From an uncultured Bacteroidales bacterium (GTDB taxonomy: Bacteria > Bacteroidota > Bacteroidia > Bacteroidales > Bacteroidaceae): DNA of 64,000 nt. The stretch is from the NCBI GenBank assembly GCA_902779315.1, contig CACZBC010000003.1, positions 1 through 64,000 on the forward strand. The letters run 5' to 3'. Positions within the stretch are counted from its first letter, which is position 1; the number at the start of each line of letters is the position of its first letter. A model generated the notes under the pieces. The model ran no database searches, had not been told where the DNA came from, and saw nothing but the letters and a program-made list of their open reading frames with translations. Position numbers and translations under genes: made by a program. Below, piece by piece: positions 17,666 through 26,404 of this stretch.

Positions 17666-17673
17666 CAAATATA
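17666..17673 (-). promoter_or_regulatory. -7 element of the secreted multidomain gene
   Basis: TATATTTG on the - strand, 44 bp before the start codon at 17621. Confidence 0.6.
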
Positions 17674-17726
17674 CTATTATTTATAATAATGTGTGCGTTT
17701 TTCCATAATAAAAAAGTGGGAAAGAA

Positions 17727-17756
17727 TTGCAGTTTTATTTAAAACCTCTAACTTTG
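17727..17756 (+). promoter_or_regulatory. Promoter of the AraC-type regulator
   Basis: TTG at 17727-17729, a 19-nt spacer and TAACTTTG at 17749-17756. It is a full Bacteroidetes promoter, 21 bp before ATG 17778. Confidence 0.7.
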
Positions 17757-17777
17757 CAAACGAAAAAAACTAGCGAC

Positions 17778-18872
17778 ATGAACGAAAGTGTAATTTTCAT
17801 GACCCTTGGAGGGTCAGCCATTGTTCATTTTGTCATTACCTGCGTGATGGGACTTTTTGCACGACACAGAGTGCAGTACCTGTGTTTGGCTTGGGTGAAC
17901 GGCATTTTCTTCGGAACAACACTTGTGGCGTCTTTCTTCAGTCAGGATATTGCAGAAGGCGAGCCTGGCATCCTGCACCCTGCAATGTTGCTGGCGTTGC
18001 TCTGTGCATGCTACCTTCAAAGCATCTATCCGCTGAATATTTCTATGCCTGGTTTCCTGCAATGGGAACGAATGTGGCGTTATGCAAGGCCGATTCTGGT
18101 GTTGCTTGCCATCTACATCGGAGCAGCTCTGATGGGCAGTCGGATTGTCTACATCTACACGGCAAAAGACCTGATCGGAAACATTCTGAGCAGCGACATC
18201 CTGTTGCGACTGTGTGCCCTGGGTCTGAGCATCTACTATATCGTGAACATCTTCATGCTTCCTCGTCGTATGGCAAGGCATGCAAACGTGCCAGGCTACT
18301 TGTTGGGATACTGCGTTGCAATGGGACTTTCGGTGGTCTTCTACACCTACGTCGCCATCTTCTACAACCTGACTTTGCTGGCCATCTACATTATTCTCTT
18401 CACCATATTGAACCTCTACCTCATGTTCAGAACGCTCGAGACGCTGGCTTTACAGTTGCCGCGACCCATCATCAGCGAGGTGGCGGAGATTCCTGCCGAG
18501 GAGAATAAGGATGCAGAACAGGATGACTTCAACGAGGCGAACCTCCATCGCTTCCAACGCATCAACTTCTGGATGCAGAATCACAAGAACGAGTGGAAAG
18601 AAAGCACTTTCGGCAGAGACCGTCTTTGCCAGGAAGTGGGCTACAATCGGCATCTCGTCCTTCAGAGTGTACGCAGTCAGGGCTTCAACAATGTGCACGA
18701 CTACATCAGCAGTTTCCGTGTTGCGGAACTGAAAAGGATGGTCAGTCGTGGCGAAGTCAACACGCTGAGCGACACACTTTCTGCAGGTTTCGGCACCATA
18801 CAGACCGTTCGTGCCTGCTTCCTCAAAGTGGAGGGAATCACACTTGACGAGTATCTGAAATCGCGCCTCTAA
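17778..18872 (+). CDS. Membrane-anchored AraC-family transcriptional regulator
   Basis: A 364-aa protein with two parts. Residues ~1-220 hold about seven hydrophobic segments (for example FMTLGGSAIVHFVITCVMG, PILVLLAIYIGAALMG and LTLLAIYIILFTILNLYLMF). Residues ~265-364 are an AraC-type DNA-binding domain (RLCQEVGYNRHLVLQSVRSQGF, then VHDYISSFRVAELKRM and LSDTLSAGFGTIQTVRACFLKVEG). This is a one-component regulator working from the inner membrane, and its ligand is unknown. ATG 17778 is used because the promoter lies at 17727-17756. It converges on the giant dockerin gene and diverges from the secreted multidomain gene, both plausible targets but unproven. Confidence 0.85.
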   Translation: MNESVIFMTLGGSAIVHFVITCVMGLFARHRVQYLCLAWVNGIFFGTTLVASFFSQDIAEGEPGILHPAMLLALLCACYLQSIYPLNISMPGFLQWERMWRYARPILVLLAIYIGAALMGSRIVYIYTAKDLIGNILSSDILLRLCALGLSIYYIVNIFMLPRRMARHANVPGYLLGYCVAMGLSVVFYTYVAIFYNLTLLAIYIILFTILNLYLMFRTLETLALQLPRPIISEVAEIPAEENKDAEQDDFNEANLHRFQRINFWMQNHKNEWKESTFGRDRLCQEVGYNRHLVLQSVRSQGFNNVHDYISSFRVAELKRMVSRGEVNTLSDTLSAGFGTIQTVRACFLKVEGITLDEYLKSRL

Positions 18873-18887
18873 TCGAGTCCCCAAAAA

Positions 18888-19010
18888 CAACCTACAGCTA
18901 GTTCGCCAACTAGGCACGTGAAGTTGCCCAACTTCACGTTTGATGTTTGCAATCTTCACGTGTGTCGTTTGCAATTGTCACGTGTGTCGTTTGCAATCAT
19001 CCCTGCATGC
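18888..19010 (+). repeat. 22-bp intergenic repeat array 4 (5 units)
   Basis: Units at 18888, 18910, 18932, 18954 and 18976 plus a partial unit ending in CTGCATGC. These are the CACGTGTGTCG subtype, each ending TTTGCAAT. It lies between the AraC gene and the terminator of the convergent dockerin gene. Its right edge is nearly identical to that of the array at 26206. Confidence 0.82.
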
Positions 19011-19014
19011 ATAA

Positions 19015-19053
19015 GAAAAAGCCCCCTGCGGACTTTCCGCAGAGGGCTTGATT
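19015..19053 (-). terminator. Terminator of the first dockerin gene
   Basis: AAGCCCTCTGCGGA pairs with TCCGCAGGGGGCTT (one mismatch) around a 3-nt loop, followed on the - strand by TTTTTCTTAT. It is 30 bp past the stop codon and is duplicated almost exactly at 26332. Confidence 0.92.
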
Positions 19054-19083
19054 TGTTAACCAGTCAGACTGGTTCTTCGGTTT

Positions 19084-22000
19084 TTACTGACCTGCCATGA
19101 TGTTCAGGACTGCAACGAAGTCGGCAATAGAAACTTGGCCGTCACCGTTCACATCAGCATCGCCAGGAACTTCCTGACCTGCCATTGCATTCAGAACTGC
19201 TACACCATCGGCGATAGATACGGCACCATCAGCATTCACATCACCAATCAGTCCGAGAGTGATACCGTTACCAGGAGTAACGACAGCACCTTCGTGCCAA
19301 CTTGGGATAGCATAACGGCTCAACGTCTTCGAACTGCTGGATGCAGCATACAGGTTGTTCGCATAGTCGAATGCAAGGCCTGTGATGTTGCCCTCGCTGA
19401 CAGAGATGTTGTACTTCGGATCAAGATAGATCTTGCCGTTAGCCATAGGAACATAGTTGGTTTCGTAAATGACAACCTTACCGCTTCCTTGTGGGAGAGC
19501 AATGTACTTGCCGTCGGATGTCACAGCCATCTTACCGCTGTTGGTAGAGGTTGTGGTGTTGCTGTAGTCCTCGTTGCCTTCTGCGTCGAAGTGCTTGATA
19601 GAGGGCAGCAACTCAGTTGGAGCAGAGCGATACTGAACGTACCACAGACCACCCTGACCATCCTCGTGGATACCAACATGACCCGGAGCAATAGTGTAAA
19701 CACCATCAAGGGCAGCTACATAGCCAGAAGGAGCAGTAGACCATTCCTTAGCAGTACCGAGGTTGTAGAAAGCACAGTTGTAGTCGGTGGTGTTGTACTC
19801 ACCATTGCTGCGCTGACCACCAAGAACATACAGCTTCAGAGCATCGCCCTCACCTTCAACAGCGAGACCGACTGCCATACGGCTCTGTTCATCGTCACCT
19901 ACATAAGTGATACCAGTTGCTTCGTCAAGCTCGCCACCTGTGAAGACAGGCTTCCAAGCTTCCTCGAGGTTATCGGGATTGATCTCCCATACAGAACTGT
20001 TGCTTGTACCAGAAGCACGACCAATGAAGAGACGTCCATCCTTAGAGAAGCGGATGTCCTTCAAGTCGAACTTGTAGTCGCCTCCAATTACGAGAGGAGT
20101 ACCGCCAACAACGTCAAGACCACCATAGTAAGAACCTACGGGCTTGAAGCCAGCGTCGAATGCGAAGAGAGCACCAGGAGCGTCAGCAGAGAACATGCCG
20201 CTGTGATCGTCTCCAGGACGAGTTTCGGTGATGAGAACCTGACCGAAGCCCTTGCTTGCCGGGTTGTTGTTAACAGCCAGACCATAAGGAGAGGTGAACT
20301 TGTAGCTGTCACCTACCTTGACAACGTCGAGAGTACCCTTACCATTCACAGCTACTTCGTAATTCAAAGAAGTAGGATTAACACTGAACTTGCTTGCAGG
20401 AATAGTTACCTTATGTACACCTGCTGTGAGTTCATCAGAGATAGTCTCGGTGTAAACCAAATCTTCACCATTGAAGAAGCGAATCTCTGCACCTTCTGCC
20501 TCTGCATTAAGCGTGAAGCTTACGACAACATTGTCGCCACCTGCGTTAGCAACCAGGTTGTATGCAAATGCATTGAGTTGAGGATTGGGCTTCTCGTTGA
20601 TGTACTGACCACCATAGAGGTAAACGATGTCGCCACCGAACAAGTGAGGAGTTGCGTCAGTGCCAATGGTCTGGAACCATGCAACGTTCTCGCTCTTGCT
20701 ACCATTCAGCTTGTAAGTGATCTCGCCACTTGCCAACTGATCCTCAGTGACAGTTGTACCACTTGAAGTACCGAACTGCTTAACAACATATACATTGCTT
20801 ACAGTGCAGTTGTCCGGGTTACGGCTTACTGTGTTGCTGCTTTCTGTGCTGACTGTGTGATTCTGAGAGAGAATCAAGGTGTTCTGGACAGTCATCGTAG
20901 CACTTGCCCAACCGCAGACATTACCGCAAGAGTTGGTAGTTTCACCAAGGAGAGTTGACCTGACGATACAGTTGTTGACAACAGTACCGCTACCATCGTT
21001 CAAACCAATCAGGCCACCATGTGTGCCATCACCGTCAACAGTAGAAACCAGCTGAACGTTGACATCACAATTCTCAATCCTTGAGTTGTAAGTGTAACCT
21101 GTGAGGCCACCCATGTACTTGCTGCCAGTGTGGAACTCACCAGTCAGTATCAGGTTCTTGACTGTTGCACCATCGATGGTGTTGAAGAAGCCGCAACGTT
21201 CTGAGTCGAAATTAATATAAACATTGGTAATAGCATGACCCTGACCGTCGAACGTACCGCGATAGCTGTAGTCGCTGCGGTTGATGGGTTGCATGCCTAC
21301 ACCTGTCATATCAATGTCGGCTGTAACCTTACCCTTAATTGTATAATCGCTGCTTGTGGAAATTGCACGGAAAGCAACGAGTTCCTTGACAGTACCGATG
21401 AGGTAGAAGCCGTCCTTATCCTTCAAAGGCATGAGTCCGGCGAAGTCAGTTTCGCTCTTAGCTACTGCATTCTGTGCCTCTTCTGTGCTATAAACACCGT
21501 CGAAGTATCCGTTGAGGAGTTCTTCTGATGTATTATAGAGATTTGTCATTTCTTCGTTTGAGAAGACATATTCGTCCTTCTCAACCCATTCGCCACTCTC
21601 TTCGTCCTTTTCTACCAAAGGCAGATTCTCGCCTTCAAGGGTTCCAAGAGCATTAGCAGTGTTGAAGAGAGCTATGTAAGCCTGCTTGCCTGCATAGATG
21701 TTCTGGAAGATGTCGGAGAACGTGGTTGCAAGAGCAGCCTTGTCCTCAATGGAAGCAGCTTGGTCAACTTGACCCATAGCTGCATCGAGTTCTGCTCTCA
21801 GTGCTTCGGGGAAGTTAGGACCAGCAGCAGCATTCTCTTCGTTGATTGCATATTCCATGATGGTTGCTGCACGAGCATTCATGTTCTGGAGCACAACATC
21901 GAGAGCTTCGTCAGCGTCCTCACCACAGTAGGTCACCTTGATAGCACTCCAACCTGTCCAGTCGTTGCTATACTTGGTGCCTGGGTTCTTGATGCCGACA

Positions 22001-25000
22001 GTGAGCTTACCGTCTTCACCTACATAAGCAATGGTGTAAACAGGATAGCGACCTGCATTTGCAGCTGCTGCCATACCAGTCTCACCATGAACAACGTAGC
22101 CAGTAAGTACTGCACCACTTTCATCGCTAGTAGAGACACCATCATCATAGATTTCAAGGTCATGAGCGCCTGCACCAGTCAGGTTGCAGTTAACTTGGTC
22201 AACTGCGTCATCTACTGAAATAGGATCTTCAATAACAGCGGGGAAGTAGTTGAATATGCCGTTAGCATAGATACCAGCAGAATAGTTGGTGCTGTAGCGG
22301 TTGTTGCTAGGACGGAAAGCTGCATGTGTGCCAATGAGGTAGTAACCTGGCTTCATGTCTTCAACAGTCTGATACATGTCACCCGTTACGTTCCAAGCCT
22401 CAACGCCGACAACTGTCTTGCCGTCTTCGTCCTTAATAGATGTGCCGTTTCCTGTTGCCCAACCATTAGTCCACTTAGCATTGTGACCCTGAACGAAGTC
22501 AGCATTAGCAAGCAAGCTGCTGACATCGGTACCAGGAGCATAGTCCTCAGCAATAGCATCAGCAAGCCACTTAATCACGCGCTCTGTCTCGGCCTTGATT
22601 TCCTCGGCAGTAGCTGTGTGGGTGTCGATGATGTACTCGTATGTACCGAGAGGATTGTCCTCGTCTGGTTCTTCTGTCTCAGAGAGGTAAGCCTCAAGAG
22701 CAGTACGCAAATCACCAGAGAAGCTGTCGTCTGATTCGAGACGAGCCTTAATCTTTGCGCACTCTTCCTGATATGTTGCATATACAGCAGCATTCTTTTC
22801 AAGTACATCCTTCTTGACGTAGAGTGTATCAATGGCATCTGCGAATTCAAGAATGTTGGCAGCTTCGCCCAGTGCTTCGCTTGCAGCAAAGAATTCGTCA
22901 AGCACAGACTGAGTGGCAATAACGCCTTCCACCTTCTCGTTTTCGTATGTCTGAATAGCATCTGCTACCGATGCAAGTTCAGCTTCGTTAGCTATAGAGA
23001 AATACTGTTCTGCAGCAAAGATGACGGTACCATGAGAGGGATCGGGGAAAGGATATCTGTCGTCACCGATGTCCTGATACCAATAACCTGTGCGGAACTG
23101 TTCGCCATTAGCTCTCCAAGCAAGGGCACCACTTGCGAAGTCTTCCTCGCTGACGGTGGGAACCTGTGTGCCATAGAGGGCATAGCAGTTGGTGATGTGT
23201 ACTTGGTCGCTGTCACCATGACGTGCAAAGTAGTGTGCATCGTCCTGGATGCCTTCTACGGAACCTACAGCGAAGCAGTTGGTGACGTCTGCATAGCTAC
23301 CGAGCCAACCAGAGAACGAACCATTCTCCTTCGGACCGTAAACGTTGCCGACCATACCGCAGTTGTCAATGGTAACGTGACAAGAAGAACTCATGACGCA
23401 ACCGAACACACCAGAAGCGTTGGGACCACCGTTAGCCGTCACGTCGCCGCACATCATGACGCCCTTAATGTTGACGTGACCAGCCCAAGGAGCTGTCATA
23501 CCAACCAAACCAACATAGCCGCGGCCGGTGAGGGAGCAACTTTCGTCGAGTACTACATTCTTAATATATACACCTTCTGCTGCGCGTGCGTCAGCATCGC
23601 TGATGCCGCCGAAGCCCTTGCTGGGCAGGCTGTTCATTACGGCCACGAGACCGACGCCATTGTCGCTGGGATGGTCCACGATGAGATTGCTGATGGTGTG
23701 GAACTGTCCGTCGAAGTTGCCATAGAAGGGAGCGCCTTCGGTACCTACATTGGCCCAGCGCTCGCTGTAGCCGTCCATGTCGATGTCGTCGGTCAGCTTA
23801 GCGCTGGCGTCAAGATGCTTGGCAGCATAGTTGGTCCACCATACGAGCTCTGCGCCGTTGCTGATTTCGTACCAACCGTCGACGGGAGTCATGAAGTCTT
23901 CCTGCAAACCACCGCAGACAGAGCAGAAGCCTTCGTCGTACTGGTGAGGAGGCAATGTGCTGCTGCTAGGAGTGTTCGTGTAGGTTACATCGCCTATAGG
24001 AGCTCCATCGCAGCGATAGCTTGCTGCAGAAGCATAGACGAGGGCACCATCCTTCTTGATAGGCATGGGCATCTGGTCTGTGCCAATCAATTGGTAGAAG
24101 CGTTCTACACCGCCTTCGTTGCCATTGAGGGCGTATGCCAAGGCACCGCTTTCAATATCACCAAGGTCCTCGATAAGTGTTGCCTTTGCTTCGTCCTCAT
24201 AACCATAGGAATTTGCGATGTAGACGTTTTCGCAAGTAATGTTGCCAGGGTTACGGGAGAGGGTCTTTGAGTCGCCCAGTTGGCCGTTAAGCGTTCCGAG
24301 GAATGCGCAGTTGGTCCAATAGGATTGACCGGAAGACCAACCAGAGAAGCCTGCGAGGCACTCTGTTGATTCTCCATTACCATTAATGTTACCTGCATAG
24401 ATAGCATTGTCAACGATGGTCTTTGTCTCTACTACGCCGAAGAAGCCGCCAGTGGTGTTGTCACCAGCACAGTTTGTGTTGATGTCGATGTCGGAGAAGA
24501 CATTGCGAACCTTCACACGGTCACGACGTGAGTGAGAGGTGATGGAACCGGCATACTGTCCGGTGGTGCTGATGGAGCCGTGCATGATGACGTTCTCGAA
24601 GATACCGGAGAAGTTGGGGAAGAGAGAGGCGTTGCTGCCCATCTCGGTCATCTCGATGGTGAGGGCATGGCCGTCGCCATTGAAGTTACCATCGAACCAG
24701 TTGCCGGTGTTGAAGATGTAGCGACCGGGCTCAGCAACATAGGTGATGTCGTTGGCCATCTTGATGTTGAACCAACCACCGTTCTGCAGACGGTTCAGAC
24801 CTTCGCAGAGGTCGATGTCCTCAGGTGTGCTGATGAGGAAAGTGCCATCGGTGTTGTCACGCTGCAGGCCGTTGATGTTGTAACAACCGCAGACAGAGCA
24901 GATACCGAACTTGTCGTACTGGTGAGCAGCTGCTTGTGCTGTTCCGCTGTTGGAGAAGGTGAGTTCTCCTTCGCTCTTGCCGTCACAACCAGTCACGTCA

Positions 25001-25941
25001 GAAGCATAAACCTGTCCGCTGCCGAATGCTGCGGGAACGGGGAACGGGTCTGTGCCAATAGTCTGCACCCAAGCGATGTGGCTCTGGTCGTTGTTCAGCT
25101 GATAGCAGATGCGACCGTCGGCGAGATCATCGTAAGGAACGATGGTGACGCACTTTGTGTTGCCCCATGCATTGGTAGCATAGTTGTTGGTGCTTGCACC
25201 ACTGGGACGGTTGCCATAGATATCCTGCTGGTAGCTCTCCATGTTGACGACCTGGATGTTGCCATCATTACGTCCGATGGTACCGCTACCGCCATCAATT
25301 TGGAAGTCGCTGCCATCATTGATGACGAGACAGTTGATGACATTGGTACGTCCGTCACACCAACCAACGATACCGCCATTGTTGTTGGAGGTAGCACCAT
25401 TGATAGTGAACTTGGCGAGAGTGTTCTCGACCATTGCGCCCTGATAGGCAACGCCGAAGACGCCACCATGGGTAGCATCGCCTGCCACAGAGCTTTTAAC
25501 GTTGACATCAACATAGCAGCCACGAACTGTACCGCGAGACCATGCAGCGATACCTGCGGCATACTTAAAGCCGGTGGTGATGGTACCTTGAACCTTCAGG
25601 TTCTGGATAAGAGCACTTGCTCCGACATTACGGAAGAGTGCAGTACCGTTTCCACCGGTATCAAACATGTTGATGGTGATGGTGTGTCCCTGGCCGTCGA
25701 ATGTTCCCTGGAAGTCTTGGCCGTCACGGCCAATCATGGTAGCATCCATGCCTTTGTCGATGTCGGCTGTCAGCACGGCATCGGCATAGGGATTCTCACC
25801 ATTTACGAGTTCTGCGAAGGCTATCAAGTCTTCAGCAGTACCGATCTGGTAAACTCCATTCACTTCGGAAAGAGCCCACGCAGCTGTGGAGACAACGCTC
25901 AGCAGCGCTGCCAGACACAGATTCAGTAGTTTTCTACTCAT
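19084..25941 (-). CDS. Giant secreted beta-helix (GLUG-type) protein with C-terminal dockerin pair, copy 1
   Basis: A 2285-aa exported protein with no catalytic domain that I recognise. After a signal peptide (ends STAAWA) there are three beta-helix regions of GLUG-like repeats (~25-330, ~370-640, ~690-1000; motif FDGQGHTI, then GGIVGW-type turns). A helical segment spans ~1015-1180, a jelly-roll/CBM-like region ~1180-1400, and a fourth GLUG region ~1480-1710. A beta-propeller-like region (~1800-2200) reports values such as GGELDEATGITYVGDDEQ. The last ~56 residues hold two dockerin calcium loops: GDVNADGAVSIADGVAVLN and DVNGDGQVSIADFVAVLN. Short HxY...CSVCG cysteine knuckles separate the beta-helix regions. 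Dockerins bind cohesins, but none is seen here. It is a tandem paralog of the next gene and has its own promoter and terminator. Confidence 0.82.
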   Translation of the reverse strand: MSRKLLNLCLAALLSVVSTAAWALSEVNGVYQIGTAEDLIAFAELVNGENPYADAVLTADIDKGMDATMIGRDGQDFQGTFDGQGHTITINMFDTGGNGTALFRNVGASALIQNLKVQGTITTGFKYAAGIAAWSRGTVRGCYVDVNVKSSVAGDATHGGVFGVAYQGAMVENTLAKFTINGATSNNNGGIVGWCDGRTNVINCLVINDGSDFQIDGGSGTIGRNDGNIQVVNMESYQQDIYGNRPSGASTNNYATNAWGNTKCVTIVPYDDLADGRICYQLNNDQSHIAWVQTIGTDPFPVPAAFGSGQVYASDVTGCDGKSEGELTFSNSGTAQAAAHQYDKFGICSVCGCYNINGLQRDNTDGTFLISTPEDIDLCEGLNRLQNGGWFNIKMANDITYVAEPGRYIFNTGNWFDGNFNGDGHALTIEMTEMGSNASLFPNFSGIFENVIMHGSISTTGQYAGSITSHSRRDRVKVRNVFSDIDINTNCAGDNTTGGFFGVVETKTIVDNAIYAGNINGNGESTECLAGFSGWSSGQSYWTNCAFLGTLNGQLGDSKTLSRNPGNITCENVYIANSYGYEDEAKATLIEDLGDIESGALAYALNGNEGGVERFYQLIGTDQMPMPIKKDGALVYASAASYRCDGAPIGDVTYTNTPSSSTLPPHQYDEGFCSVCGGLQEDFMTPVDGWYEISNGAELVWWTNYAAKHLDASAKLTDDIDMDGYSERWANVGTEGAPFYGNFDGQFHTISNLIVDHPSDNGVGLVAVMNSLPSKGFGGISDADARAAEGVYIKNVVLDESCSLTGRGYVGLVGMTAPWAGHVNIKGVMMCGDVTANGGPNASGVFGCVMSSSCHVTIDNCGMVGNVYGPKENGSFSGWLGSYADVTNCFAVGSVEGIQDDAHYFARHGDSDQVHITNCYALYGTQVPTVSEEDFASGALAWRANGEQFRTGYWYQDIGDDRYPFPDPSHGTVIFAAEQYFSIANEAELASVADAIQTYENEKVEGVIATQSVLDEFFAASEALGEAANILEFADAIDTLYVKKDVLEKNAAVYATYQEECAKIKARLESDDSFSGDLRTALEAYLSETEEPDEDNPLGTYEYIIDTHTATAEEIKAETERVIKWLADAIAEDYAPGTDVSSLLANADFVQGHNAKWTNGWATGNGTSIKDEDGKTVVGVEAWNVTGDMYQTVEDMKPGYYLIGTHAAFRPSNNRYSTNYSAGIYANGIFNYFPAVIEDPISVDDAVDQVNCNLTGAGAHDLEIYDDGVSTSDESGAVLTGYVVHGETGMAAAANAGRYPVYTIAYVGEDGKLTVGIKNPGTKYSNDWTGWSAIKVTYCGEDADEALDVVLQNMNARAATIMEYAINEENAAAGPNFPEALRAELDAAMGQVDQAASIEDKAALATTFSDIFQNIYAGKQAYIALFNTANALGTLEGENLPLVEKDEESGEWVEKDEYVFSNEEMTNLYNTSEELLNGYFDGVYSTEEAQNAVAKSETDFAGLMPLKDKDGFYLIGTVKELVAFRAISTSSDYTIKGKVTADIDMTGVGMQPINRSDYSYRGTFDGQGHAITNVYINFDSERCGFFNTIDGATVKNLILTGEFHTGSKYMGGLTGYTYNSRIENCDVNVQLVSTVDGDGTHGGLIGLNDGSGTVVNNCIVRSTLLGETTNSCGNVCGWASATMTVQNTLILSQNHTVSTESSNTVSRNPDNCTVSNVYVVKQFGTSSGTTVTEDQLASGEITYKLNGSKSENVAWFQTIGTDATPHLFGGDIVYLYGGQYINEKPNPQLNAFAYNLVANAGGDNVVVSFTLNAEAEGAEIRFFNGEDLVYTETISDELTAGVHKVTIPASKFSVNPTSLNYEVAVNGKGTLDVVKVGDSYKFTSPYGLAVNNNPASKGFGQVLITETRPGDDHSGMFSADAPGALFAFDAGFKPVGSYYGGLDVVGGTPLVIGGDYKFDLKDIRFSKDGRLFIGRASGTSNSSVWEINPDNLEEAWKPVFTGGELDEATGITYVGDDEQSRMAVGLAVEGEGDALKLYVLGGQRSNGEYNTTDYNCAFYNLGTAKEWSTAPSGYVAALDGVYTIAPGHVGIHEDGQGGLWYVQYRSAPTELLPSIKHFDAEGNEDYSNTTTSTNSGKMAVTSDGKYIALPQGSGKVVIYETNYVPMANGKIYLDPKYNISVSEGNITGLAFDYANNLYAASSSSKTLSRYAIPSWHEGAVVTPGNGITLGLIGDVNADGAVSIADGVAVLNAMAGQEVPGDADVNGDGQVSIADFVAVLNIMAGQ

Positions 25942-26039
25942 AGAATGATAATTTAAGTTAATAAATAAAGGTTAATTATATTTGTTCCTCTTAGTTAAAA
26001 TATGCGTATTGTTTGGGTTAAAATATACATATCGTTTGG

Positions 26040-26070
26040 CAAATATAGCTTTTTTTCATGTTACTTCAAA
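26040..26070 (-). promoter_or_regulatory. Promoter of the first dockerin gene
   Basis: On the - strand, TTTG at 26070-26067, a 19-nt spacer, and TATATTTG at 26047-26040, leaving a leader of roughly 90 nt before ATG 25941. The rest of the 463-bp gap (25942-26404) holds A/T-rich sequence, a repeat array and a terminator; I see no gene in it. Confidence 0.65.
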
Positions 26071-26205
26071 GCTTTTCGGCATTTTTCTTTCCCTCAAACA
26101 CCCTTTTTCAAAAGAAATGCGAAACTGAATCTCTTTTTGACATATTATATTAATATACCTATTTATTATATTAAAGGAGTAAAAGGAAAAGAGGGAAATT
26201 TTTAA

Positions 26206-26328
26206 TGCGGCAAGCGACATTCGAAAAGTTCACACGTGAAGTTGCCCAACGTCAAACGTGAAAAAGGCAAACATCAAACGTGACGTTTGCAATCATCACG
26301 TGTGTCGTTTGCCAACACTCCTGCATGC
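26206..26328 (+). repeat. 22-bp intergenic repeat array 5 (5 units)
   Basis: Units at 26206, 26228, 26250, 26272 and 26294, 22 bp apart, plus a partial unit ending CTGCATGC. It mixes the CAAACGTGAAG and CACGTGTGTCG subtypes. It sits just past the terminator of the second dockerin gene, upstream of the first gene's promoter. Confidence 0.82.
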
Positions 26329-26331
26329 ATA

Positions 26332-26371
26332 AGAAAAAGCCCCCTGCGGACTTTCCGCAGAGGGCTTGATT
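26332..26371 (-). terminator. Terminator of the second dockerin gene
   Basis: The same stem-loop as at 19015: GCCCTCTGCGGA with TCCGCAGGGGGC, then TTTTTCTTAT on the - strand. It lies 34 bp past the stop at 26405. Confidence 0.92.
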
Positions 26372-26404
26372 GTTGAACCAGTCAGACACTGGTTCTTCGG
26401 TTCT

